A DNA stretch of 64,000 bases. Source: Pseudeuparius sepicola. Lineage: Eukaryota > Arthropoda > Insecta > Coleoptera > Anthribidae. Below are positions 1-12,200 of this stretch, one piece after another. Every line of letters begins with the position of its first letter. Positions within the stretch are counted from its first letter, which is position 1. The translations under genes were made by a program, and so were the position numbers. The notes under the pieces were generated by a model. The model had not been told where the DNA came from. It worked only from the letters and a program-made list of their open reading frames with translations, and made no database searches. The stretch covers positions 47,777,820-47,841,819 of the forward strand of contig OY987301.1 of the NCBI GenBank assembly GCA_963920635.1, given 5' to 3'.

Positions 1-34
1 AAGTTTTATATAAATAATTGCGATATCGGAAGTT

Positions 35-40
35 TTTATT
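35..40 (-). promoter_or_regulatory. Polyadenylation signal AATAAA of syntaxin
   Basis: The minus strand reads AATAAA about 50 nt after the syntaxin stop codon, a plausible distance for a short 3' UTR. Longer 3' ends lying outside the window are possible. Confidence 0.5.
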
Positions 41-89
41 GTAGATGGTCGGAATGAAGAAAAACACTGGATCATAAATTTTATCAAAA

Positions 90-272
90 TTACTTTATAA
101 AAATCATTGCCAAAATAATGGCTAATACAATTGCGCCAACAATAGCTATGTATATCTTACATTTTAAGTTAGTTTTCTTTTTCGATTCAGCACTTTTCAA
201 ATCTTCCCGCCCTCGTCCGATGAAGTTCTGAGCCGATTGTGCTTGATATTCCACCCTGTCGATTAATTCTTG
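90..272 (-). CDS. Syntaxin coding exon 6 (SNARE C-terminal half and membrane anchor)
   Basis: Sixty codons plus TAA. It starts QELIDRVEYQAQ after the acceptor TTTTTAG, followed by the Lys-rich SKKKTNLKCK segment. A 20-residue hydrophobic stretch of Ile, Val, Ala and Leu forms the tail anchor, leaving one Lys on the far side. This is the typical end of a syntaxin. Confidence 0.93.
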   Translation of the reverse strand, partial: QELIDRVEYQAQSAQNFIGRGREDLKSAESKKKTNLKCKIYIAIVGAIVLAIILAMIFIK

Positions 273-3200
273 CTAAAAATTTTAAAAAAAGTTAAATATT
301 TACACATATTATAGTATCCTTTTTTTAGTTTATTTTTCTTATTCTGCTATTTTTTGTTTTTTAATACAAATCGAACTGAAAAAAAATGTAGGGCAAAGAT
401 TGATATTTATGTAACTAGATAGAAGTGACTATTATGCAACGAGTGTGATATTGTTGAAAATTCTGTGAGGTACACCAAATATTTTACATACAATTTTATA
501 TATATAATAAACTAATAACTAAATTAAAATACCTAGCCTATATTTCAACTATCGATTCCTAACAATTTTAGAACAAAAATCTAAACCTTTTAAATATTTA
601 GGGATTATTTTTTATCCTCATTTAAGTAGGAGTCGCATATTTCATACACCAATAAGAAAGTGAATAAATTACTGTATAAATTGTACCAACTTCCAACATT
701 CTACTATATCCTGCCCCGACTACTAATAAGTGTGTATAAAGCATTAGCAGAATCAATATTGAGATATGGAATTGGTGTCTTGAACCAACCATTATTACAC
801 AAACATTTAATTTAAAAGTAATCCTAAAAAAGAAACAAAAATCATTCTAAATGGCTACTGTATCGAGATAGAACCGAAAGTATTAAGTGTACAACAGCTT
901 TTTACCAAGGGGGTGATAAAGAATATGTTCAGACTGGACCACCACTATATTAAAGACCCAAGCATGATGTCTTAATTCCATTGTTGTTTGTGAACTGGAG
1001 TGGGGCTAGTGTACGAAAAAAACTTAAAAACAGACCTTATAGAGTAATCAAAAAGAAAGTTGATCAGATTTTTTTATTTTTGCATAGAATATGGTCATCT
1101 GCACCACTGTACAAGGTGATCATTTTTAGAGCCTCTGTTGGTGGAAAACGGTCAAAGATATGGAGGTATTATATATGGGAGATTATATAGGGTGTATAAA
1201 GGAATAAATTGGCCTATTTAATGACTATGCAAATACGACGCTAGGCATGGCGACACCAAGAAATATTTTTCCCACCAACATCCCCTTTTGTTTCATCATT
1301 CAAAAGCTCTAATTTTTCTGAACATATTTCATTAATGCCGTTTTTCTTTATTCTCTACCTTTAAAAAGTTATTATTCAAAAACACATTAAAATATTAATT
1401 TTTGTTAATCACAAATGACGTAGCGTTTCAATGATTTTATTTTTGGGGATATTCCCCCGACCCTTTATTTGTTTGAAAGTCCTTCAAACCGCGTCTTTTA
1501 ACTTTCTTACCATTGTCAACATACAAATCCAGGACCGGTTACAATTTTGTAAACCCTCAATTGTCACTAAATGCATTTAGCGATTTTTTTTAATATCTGA
1601 CACCGCAGCGTTAATCAGGACACCACATAACCACCTTATTATACCAAATTTGAACCAAAAAATACAGGAAGTTATGTTCTACAGTGTACCAAAATTTAGC
1701 AAAATAGGAATTTTAATGGCATCTGGCGAATTAAGAGTCAAGTGTGCCATGGAGTTACCTCAAAACAGTTGAATGGTCAACAGGACTATACAAGGTATCT
1801 ATTGGTGTGCAAAGATCCAATAACAAATATACAGGTTGTTTTTCTCTGTGTCATCTCAAAGTGCTAAATTTTTTAAACTTTACCTATAGCGATCGAGAGC
1901 GATAAAAATCGATTAAGTGTATCAAAATCGCCGCAGAAATTATACACAAAGTACCTCTAAAATTTACAGAAGCCTGACAGTCAGTAAGTCCAGATAAGTT
2001 AAGGCGGGTAGTGTGCCACAACAGAATCCCCTAGAAAAATGTATAATTTTATTAGAGGATAGCCTTTTCGAGAAAAGTCCAATAATTTTAATCGTTTTTT
2101 ACTTGTTGGATGATACTTTGTAAAAAATTGATTATTTTTTCATTTATTAATACATTTCCAATAATTTATAATAATTCCAGGGTGCATTTGACCCGTATGA
2201 AGTTTTAAAAAATTCAGCACTTTGAGATGACACAGAGAAAACAACCTGTATATTTGTTATTGGATGTTTGTACACCAATAGATATCTTGGATAGTCCTGT
2301 TGACCATTCAACTGTTTTGAGGTAATTCCATGGCATACTTGACTCTTAATTGGCCAGATGCCATTAAAATTCCTATTTTCTAAATTTTGGTGCACTGTAT
2401 AACAGAACTTGGGGTCCTGATTAACTCTGCGGTGTCAGATATGAAATAAAAAAATCGCTAAATGCATTTAGTGAAAATTGAGGGTATAAAAAATTGTAGC
2501 CGGTCCTGGATTTGTATGTTGACAACGGTAAGAAGGTTAAAAGACGTGGTGTGAAAATCTTTCAAACAAATAAATTTTCGAGGGAATATTCCCAATAAAA
2601 TCATTAAAAACTCTACGTCATCCCTGGTAATAACGATTAACAAAGAAATTAATATTTTAATGCGTTTTTGGAGAATAACTTTTTAACGAAAGAGAATAAA
2701 GAAAAATTACGTTAATGAAAAATGTTCTGAAAAATAAGGGCTTTCAAACGATGTAACAAAAGTGATGTTGGTGAGAAAAAATATTTCTTGGCGTTGCGAC
2801 GCCTAGCGTCATATTTGCAAAGAGTCGCTAAATGGGCCGATCTATTCCTTTATACACCCTATATCATCTCCCATATATAATATCTCAATGAATAAAGAAC
2901 CCCAGGAAGGAGCCAAAGCTCTATGGGGTTCATAAAATACGTGAGATGGAAATCGCCCTGTATGGAGACTGAATTTTGAGTTTTGACACAATATTTTTAT
3001 ATTTGACAGTTGTCACGGTGGTTTATGCTATTATTTGTGTAGTTCTTCGATAAGTACTTTTTGGAGATCTATTATGATTAGCTGTGCAGCCTGCGGCTAT
3101 TCCGTGACTACCAGAGCAAAATGTTTGTGGGATAACATTCCATCGGTAAGTACCGTCAAATGGGGTGACTTCGGACATTAAGGGGGACTTTGGACAACGC

Positions 3201-6200
3201 CCGATTTTTCGCGCATAGCTTTCCAGCGGTGAACAGGTGCGCGAACATTAATATGATTCCATGTAAACGTGGACTCCTCAGTTGCCTTCAGAGAGTGAAG
3301 GGGTGCGGCTGCTCCGTGCAGGTCAATTTTCCGTTTTTCGCCAATATTTTGCTAAGGTGAGATTTATTAATAATAAAAATATAGAAATAGTAACATTTAC
3401 CCACTTTAGTAGTATGTTTTTAAAAAAATACTGTTATCACCAGTTGAATGCCTGATCTTTTAAGAATGTTTTGAACCATATTTCATTTGTTTACCTTTAC
3501 AGATATTTTATATACAGGGTGTTATTTAAAATATTCACTTTTAGGGGGTGACTTCGGACATGGGCCCTGTGTACAAAAAGGTGTTAGGAGGTAGAAACTA
3601 TCAAAATTATGATCCTGAATCATTAAAAAGTGCTATCCACGATGTGAAAACGAAGCATACGAGAAGCTGCCGAATTTTATGGTGTTCCGAGGTCCACTAT
3701 CAGTGACAAAATTAAGAATATTCATACCAAAAATGTTGGGGGACAGACATTGCTATCGTCAAAAGAAGAAGAAAGACTAGTCGTAGCCGTCAATGCTGCA
3801 GCGGATTGGGGATTTCCCCTTTCTCTGTACGATGTACGAATGCTAGTCAAGCAATATCTTGACAGGAAAGGCGTGAATATAGAAAAATTCAGAAATAACC
3901 TGCCGGGTTATGATTGGATTAAGTCATTTTTATCTCGACACCGTAATCTTACAACAAGGTTTTGTCAAAACATCAAGAGATATAGGGCACAGGTAAATGA
4001 AACTACCTTAAGGGAATATTTTACAGAATTACGAACATCACTAGAAAATGTTGATCCTTCATTAATAGTTAATTATGATGAAACCAACTTTAGTGACGAT
4101 CCAAAAAGTGTCAAAGTGATCTGTAAGAGAGGATCTAAACACTGTGATAGAATAATGGACTCATCCAAATCAAGTGTTAGCGTAATTATGTCTGCTTCTG
4201 CGCATGGAGAACTTCTTCCGCCTTTTGTTGTGTATAAGGCAAAACATCGATATCAAGAATGGGAAGAGGATGGACCGGATGGATGCTGCTACAGTGTCAG
4301 CGATTCTGGCTGGTTCGATTCAGTAACTTTTTTAGAATGGTTTCGTCAGATAGCCATACCATATTTTAGGCAAAAGGATGGAGAAAAAATTTTTATTGGT
4401 GACAATCTTTCCAGCCATATAACGGTGGAAGTGATAGAAGAATGTGCACGGCGCAATATTAAATTTATCCTACTTCCTCCAAATTCAACCCATCTATGTC
4501 AACCACTAGACGTGGCCTACTTCGCCCCTCTTAAAAGAGCATGGAGACGAATTTTAACAGAATGGAAAACCAAACGAAAAGGCCCGTTTCAAAAAACCGA
4601 CTTTCCAAAGCTTCTCAAGAAGACACTAGAATCTATTGAAGTAAATTCGAAGAACAACCTGCTATCAGGATTTCGCGCTTCAGGAATTTGGCTGTACATT
4701 CCCGAAGCAGTTATAAAACGTTTGCCTCAAACACTTACAACTTATGAAGCTGCCCCAGGAAGCGAGTTGGACAGATCGCTACTGGAATTCCTCAAAGAAA
4801 ATAGAAACCCTGAATTGCAAAAAAAAAAAACAACCAAGAGAAAAAGAATCACTGTTCCATCAGGAAGGCCAATCATCCCTGCAGATATTGAACACACATC
4901 TGCCTCTGATAAAGAGACGACAGAAAATATTCCCTCCACGTCTGGTGTACAGAAAACTAAAAATTGTCAAAATATTACATCGGATGATTCAGATACAGAC
5001 GATTTGCCCCTGCCGTAAAGAGGAAAATTTATGAATTTGACAATAATTTTTTGCCATCCGACTTAGATGCAGAAGAAACAGAAGAAAAACAGTCTGACGA
5101 AAAAACACAAGACTGCGTTATTAGTGTTAATAATTTTATATTAGTTAAAGTTCCTATAGAAAATTCTGAAAAAAGCAAATTCTATGTCGCACAAGTTCTA
5201 AATATAGAAGGTGAAAGTTATCATGTCTCCTTTCTTCGAAAGAAAAAAAAGTAGAGATAATTTTTTCTTCCATTTTCCAAATGTGTCTGACCAAGGCATT
5301 ATTGGAAAATTTGAAATTGTACAAGACCTTGTTCCTTTACCTTATAGAAGAGATCGCTTTAAATTTACAAATCTACCTGATTTTATTATAGAGTAGCAGT
5401 AGGTACATATTATATATACAATGAATGTATTTTTTTTTATTCTACATTTCTTTTTTTTCAGAGGAATTATTGTTTTGTTTTCGTTTTTGGAATAAATCGC
5501 ATTTATTTTTGTTAAAATAGATTTTTTTTATCCCTTAATAATATTTATTATCCCTGTAGATCATTAAAAAAAATTTTTTTTGTCCGAAGTCACCCCTAAA
5601 CAAGACTAACATCGATTTCACATGGTTTTGTACCACCGTCCGAAGTCACCCCACTTGGTGACTTCGGACAGATTTCAACAAAAAAATACAAAAAATGAAA
5701 GTAAATACAGGCAATTTGAAATGGCCAAAATGTCAATCAATGTTATAGGTACTTTGGCCGAAAATTTCAGAAATCTGGTTGTCATGGTTTTCAGTTTGTG
5801 ATTAAAAACGTTGGAAAATGTGTCCGAAGTCACCCCATTTGACGGTACTTTTGTAATTTAATTTACTTTTTGGATACAATTGTGTTCTGACTTTATTCAA
5901 ACTAGCTTTAGAGGTCAAGAGGTCATGCACCAAGCACCAGAGGCGTATCCTTGTGTAGGTATTTCCTTCTTCCTGGGTAGAAGTGTAAATTTAAAATTAG
6001 TATCAAGGATTCCTTAACTCAAAGAAAACATTGAAGACATAGATAGACATGCCTTATAAATTTGTTTGTGTGAACTTAGCCACGCTTTTGCCAGCCACGG
6101 TTTTGGGCGTAGCGAATGTTGAAGAGGAATTCTATTTCTCGTGCTTCGTAAACCGCAGGCTCCGCAACGGTTTTGGGTCTAGAGCGCTTACCGCTGAAGA

Positions 6201-9200
6201 CTGTCTCTGAAAAGTAATATGCCAATAAAATGATAATTTTTCAAATTTTGCAGTCCCGTTTCACGAGAACAATACTGCATCTAGAGAGGGCATACTTGGG
6301 GGTGACTTTGTGAGTAGATAGTTTTCTTTGTCTGCCCGTTTTAAGGGTCGAAAAAAATTAAAGTTAGACAAACCGAGCGGTAAATTGCCAATACAATGAG
6401 AATTTTCCAAGTTTTCCAGTTGTGTTTCACGACAACAATACTGCAGCTAGAGAGGACATACTTGGGGGTGACTTTGGGTGTAGACAGGTTTCTTTGTCTG
6501 CCCGTTTTAAGGGTCGAAAAAAATTAAAGTTTGACAAACCGAGCGGTTCTTTGCCAATACAATGAGAATTTTTCAAGTTTTCCAGTTCCGTTTCACGACA
6601 ACAATACTGCAGCTAGAGAGCACATACTTGGGGGTGACTTTGGGTGTAGACAGGTTTCTTTGTCTGCCCGTTTTAAAGGTCGAAAAAAATTAAAGTTTGA
6701 CAAACCGAGCGGTATTTTGCCAATACAATGAGAATTTTCCAAGTTTTCCAGTTCCGTTTCACGACAATGATACTGCAGCTAGAGAGGGCATACTTGGGGG
6801 TGACTTTGGGTGCAGACAGGTTTCTTTGTCTGCCCGTTTTAAAGGTCGAAAAAAATTAAAGTTTGACAAACCGAGCGGTATTTTGACAATTCAATGAGAA
6901 TTTCCCAAGTTTTCCAGTTCCGTTTCACGACAATAATACTGCAGCTAGATAGGGCATCCTTGGGTGTGACTTTGGGTGCAGACAGTTTTCTTTGTCTGCC
7001 CGTTTTAAGGGCCGAAAAAAAAAATTAAAGTTTGACAAACCGAGCGGTTCTTTGCCAATACAATGAGAATTTTCCAAGTTTTCCAGTTCCGTTTCACGAC
7101 AACAATACAGCAGCTAGAGAGCACATACTTGGGGGTGACTTTGGGTGTAGACAGGTTTCTTTGTCTGCCCGTTTTAAGGGTTGAAAAAAAATTAAAGTTT
7201 GACAAACCGAGCGGTATTTTGCCAATACAATGAGAATTTTCCAAGTTTTCCAGTTCCGTTTCACGACAAAGATACTGCAGCTAGAGAGGGCATACTTGGG
7301 GGTGACTTTGGGTGCAGACAGTTTTCTTTGTCTGCCCGTTTTAAGGGACGAAAAAAATTAAAGTTTGACAAACCGAGCGGTATTTTGCCAATAAAATGAG
7401 AATTTTCCAAGTTTTCCAGTTCCGTTTCACGACAACAATACTGCAGCTAGAGAGGACATACTTGGGGGTGACTTTGGGTGTAGACAGGTTTCTTTGTCTG
7501 CTCGTTTTAAGGGTTGAAAAAAATTAAAGTTTGACAAACCGAGCGGTTCTTTGCCAATACAATGAGAATTTTCCAAGTTTTCCAGTTCCGTTTCACGACA
7601 ACAATACTGCAGCTAGAGAGGACATACTTGGGGGTGACTTTGGGTGCAGACAGTTTTCCTTGTCTGCCCGTTTTAGAGGTAGAAAAAAATTAAAGTTTGA
7701 CAAACCGAGCGGTATTTTGCCAATAAAATGAGAATTTTCCAAGTTTTCCAGTTCCGTTTCACCACAACAATACTGCTTCTAGAGAGGACATACTTGGGGG
7801 TGACTTTGGGTGTAGACAGTTTTCTTTGTCTGCCCGTTTTAGAGGTCAAAAAAAATTAAAGTTTGACAAACCGAGCGGTATTTTGCCAATACAATGAGAA
7901 TTTTCAAGTTTTCCAGTTCCGTTTCACGAGACCAATACTGCAGCTAGAGAGCACATACTTGGGGGTCATTTTCTGTGTAGACAGGTTTCTTTGTCTGCCC
8001 GTTTTAAGGGTCGAAAAAAATTAAAGTTTGACAAACCGAGCGGTATTTTGACAATTCAATGAGAATTTTCCAAGTTTTCCAGTTCCGTTTCACGACAACA
8101 ATACTGCTGCTAGAGAGGACATACTTGGGGGTGACTTTGGGTGTAGACAGTTTTCTTTGTCTGCCCGTTTTAAGGGTAAAAAAAATTAAAGTTTGACAAA
8201 CCGAGCGGTTCTTTGCCAATTCAATGAGAATTTTCCAAGTTTTCCAATTCCGTTTCACGACAACAATACTGCTGCTAGAGAGGACATACTTGGGGGTGAC
8301 TTTGGGTGTAGACAGTTTTCTTTGTCTGCCCGTTTTAGAGGTCGAAAAAAATTAAAGTTTGACAAACCGAGCGGTATTTTGCCAATAAAATGAGAATTTT
8401 CCAAGTTTTCCAGTTCCGTTTCACGACAACAATACTGCAGCTAGAGAGGACATACTTGGGGGTGACTTTGGGTGTAGACAGGTTTCTTTGTCTGCTCGTT
8501 TTAAGGGTTGAAAAAAATTAAAGTTTGACAAACCGAGCGGTATTTTGCCAATACAATGAGAATTTTCCAAGTTTTCCAGTTCCGTTTCACGACAACAATA
8601 CTGCAGCTAGAGAGGACATACTTGGGGGTGACTTTGGGTGTAGACAGGTTTCTTTGTCTGCCCGTTTGAAGGGTTGAAAAAAATTAAAGTTTGACAAACC
8701 GAGCGGTTCTTTGCCAATACAATGAGAATTTTCCAAGTTTTCCAGTTCCGTTTCACGACAACAATACTGCAGCTAGAGAGGACATACTTGGGGGTGACTT
8801 TGGGTGTAGACAGTTTTCCTTGTCTGCCCGTTTTAGAGGTCGAAAAAAATTAAAGTTTGACAAACCGAGCGGTATTTTGCCAATAAAATGAGAATTTTCC
8901 AAGTTTACCAGTTCCGTTTCACGACAACAATACTGCTGCTAGAGAGGACATACTTGGGGGTGACTTTGGGTGCAGACAGTTTTCTTTGTCTGCCCGTTTT
9001 AGAGGTCGAAAAAAATTAAAGTTTGACAAACCGAGCGGTATTTTGCCAATAAAATGAGAATTTTCCAAGTTTTCCAGTTCCGTTTCACGACAACAATACT
9101 GCAGCTAGAGAAGACATACTTGGGGGTGACCTCTAAAACGGGCAGACAAAGAAAACTGTCTACACCCAAAGTCACCCCCCAAGTATGTCCTCTCTAGCTG

Positions 9201-12200
9201 CAGTATTGTTGTCATGAAACGGAACTGGAAAACTTGGAAAATTCTCATTGTATTGGCAAAGAACCGCTCGGTTCGTCAAACTTTAATTTTTTTCGATCTC
9301 TAAAACGGGCAGACAAAGAATACTGTCTACACCCAAAGTCACCCCCAAGTATGCCCTCTCTAGCTGCAGTATTATTGTCGTGAAACGGAACTGGAAAACT
9401 TGGAAAATTCTCATTGTATTGGCAAAGAACCGCTCGGTTTGTCAAACTTTAATTTTTTTCGACCCTTAAAACGGGCAGACAAAGAAAACTGTCTACACCC
9501 AAAGTCACCCCCAAGTATGCCCTCTCTAGCTGCAGTATTATTGTCGTGAAACGGAACTGGAAAACTTGGAAAATTCTCATTGTATTGGCAAAGAACCGCT
9601 CGGTTTGTCAAACTTTAATTTTTTTCGACCTCTAAAACGGGCAGACAAAGAAAACTGTCTACACCCAAAGTCACCCCCAAGTATGTCCTCTTTAGCTGCA
9701 GTATTGCTGTCGTGAAACGGAACTGGAAAACTTGGAAAATTCTCATTGTATTGGCAAAGAACCGCTCGGTTTGTCAAACTTTAATTTTTTTCGACCTCTA
9801 AAACGGGCAGACAAAGAAAACTGTCTACACCCAAAGTCACCCCCAAGTATGCCCTCTCTAGGTGCAGTATTATTGTCGTGAAACGGAACTGGAAAACTTG
9901 GAAAATTCTCATTGTATTGGCAAAGAACCGCTCGGTTTGTCAAACTTTAATTTTTTTCGACCTCTAAAACGGGCAGACAAAGAAAACTGTCTACACCCAA
10001 AGTCACCCCCAAGTATGCCCTCTCTAGGTGCAGTATTATTGTCGTGAAACGGAACTGGAAAACTTGGAAAATTCTCATTGTATTGGCAAAGAACCGCTCG
10101 GTTTGTCAAACTTTAATTTTTTTCGACCTCTAAAACGGGCAGAAAAAGAAAACTGTCTACACCCAAAGTCACCCCCAAGTATGTCCTCTTTAGCTGCAGT
10201 ATTGTTGTCGTGAAACGGAACTGGAAAACTTGGAAAATTCTCATTGTATTGGCAAAGAACCGCTCGGTTTGTCAAACTTTAATTTTTTTCGACCTCTAAA
10301 ACGGGCAGACAAAGAAAACTGTCTACACCCAAAGTCACCCCCAAGTATGCCCTCTCTAGCTGCAGTATTATTGTCGTGAAACGGAACTGGAAAACTTGGA
10401 AAATTCTCATTGTATTGGCAAAGAACCGCTGGGTTTGTCAAACTTTACTTTTTTTCGACCTCTAAAACGGGCAGACAAAGAAAACTGTCTACACCCAATG
10501 CCACCCCCAAGTATGCCCTCTCTAGCTGCAGTATTATTGTCGTGAAACGGAACTGGAAAACTTGGAAAATTCTCATTGTATTGGCAAAGAACCGCTGGGT
10601 TTGTCAAACTTTAATTTTTTTCGACCTCTAAAACGGGCAGACAAAGAAAACTGTCTACACCCAATGTCACCCCCAAGTATGCCCTCTCTATATGCAGTAT
10701 TATTGTCGTGAAACGGAACTGGAAAACTTGGAAAATTCTCATTGTATTGGCAAAGAACCGCTGGGTTTGTCAAACTTTAATTTTTTTCGACCTCTAAAAC
10801 GAGCAGACAAAGAAAACTGTCTACACCCAAAGTCAATCCCAAGTATGCCCTCTCTATATGCAGTATTATTGTCGTGAAACGGAACTGGAAAACTTGGAAA
10901 ATTCTCATTGTATTGGCAAAGAACTGCTGGGTTTGTCAAACTTTAATTTTTTTCGACCTCTAAAACGGGCAGACAAAGAAAACTGTCTACACCCAAAGTC
11001 ACCCCCAAGTATGCCCTCTCTATATGCAGTATTATTGTCGTGAAACGGAACTGGAAAACTTGGAAAATTCTCATTGTATTGGCAAAGAACCGCTGGGTTT
11101 GTCAAACTTTAATTTTTTTCGACCTCTAAAACGAGCAGACAAAGAAAACTGTCTACACCCAAAGTCACCCCCAAGTATGCCCTCTCTAGCTGCAGTATTA
11201 TTGTCGTGAAACGGAACTGGAAAACTTGGAAAATTCTCATTGTATTGGCAAAGAACCGCTGGGTTTGTCAAACTTTAATTTTTTTCGACCTCTAAAACGG
11301 GCAGACAAAGAAAACTGTCTACACCCAATGTCACCCCCAAGTATGCCCTCTCTATATGCAGTATTATTGTCGTGAAACGGAACTGGAAAACTTGGAAAAT
11401 TCTCATTGTATTGGCAAAGAACCGCTGGGTTTGTCAAACTTTACTTTTTTTCGACCTCTAAAACGGGCAGACAAAGAAAACTGTCTACACCCAATGCCAC
11501 CCCCAAGTATGCCCTCTCTAGCTGCAGTATTATTGTCGTGAAACGGAACTGGAAAACTTGGAAAATTCTCATTGTATTGGCAAAGAACCGCTGGGTTTGT
11601 CAAACTTTAATTTTTTTCGACCTCTAAAACGGGCAGACAAAGAAAACTGTCTACACCCAAAGTCACCCCCAAGTATGTCCTCTTTAGCTGCAGTATTGTT
11701 GTCGTGAAACGGAACGGGAAAACTTGAAAAATTCTCATTGTATTGGCAAAGAACCGCTCGGTTTGTCAAACTTTAATTTTTTTCGACCCTTAAAACGGGC
11801 AGACAAAGAAAACTGTCTACTCCCAAAGTCACGCCCCAAGTATGTCCTCTCTAGCTGCAGTTTTGTTGTCGTGAAACGGAACTGGAAAACTTGGGAAATT
11901 CTCATTGTATTGGCAAAGAACCGCTGGGTTTGTCAAACTTTAATTTTTTTCGACCTCTAAAACGGGCAGACAAAGAAAACTGTCTACACCCAAAGTCACC
12001 CCCAAGTATGTCCTCTTTAGCTGCAGTATTGTTGTCGTGAAACGGAACTGGAAAACTTGGAAAATTCTCATTGTATTGGCAAAGAACCGCTCGGTTTGTC
12101 AAACTTTAATTTTTTTCGACCTCTAAAACGGGCAGACAAAGAAAACTGTCTACACCCAAAGTCACCCCCAAGTATGTCCTCTTTAGCTGCAGTATTGTTG

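Larger units (their letters stand above)
3153..5845 (+). mobile_element. Pogo/Tigger-type DNA transposon, near full length
   Basis: The 2,693-bp element has ends beginning CCGTCAAATGGGGTGACTTC on both strands (3153 inward and 5845 inward). It is flanked by TA at 3151-3152 and 5846-5847, the usual target duplication of pogo and Tc1-mariner elements. Subterminal copies of GGGGTGACTTCGGACA are at 3162, 3547, 5581, 5638, 5655 and 5821 (mixed orientation). A variant, GGGGGACTTTGGACA, is at 3182. It carries one transposase gene with frameshifts. It is inserted in the candidate THAP gene directly behind the splice donor. Confidence 0.92.

Noticed and set aside
4742..5034. Secondary frames at 4744-5034 (plus) and 4742-4939 (minus) as separate genes
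   Set aside because: They are other-frame shadows of the 3' part of the pogo transposase.
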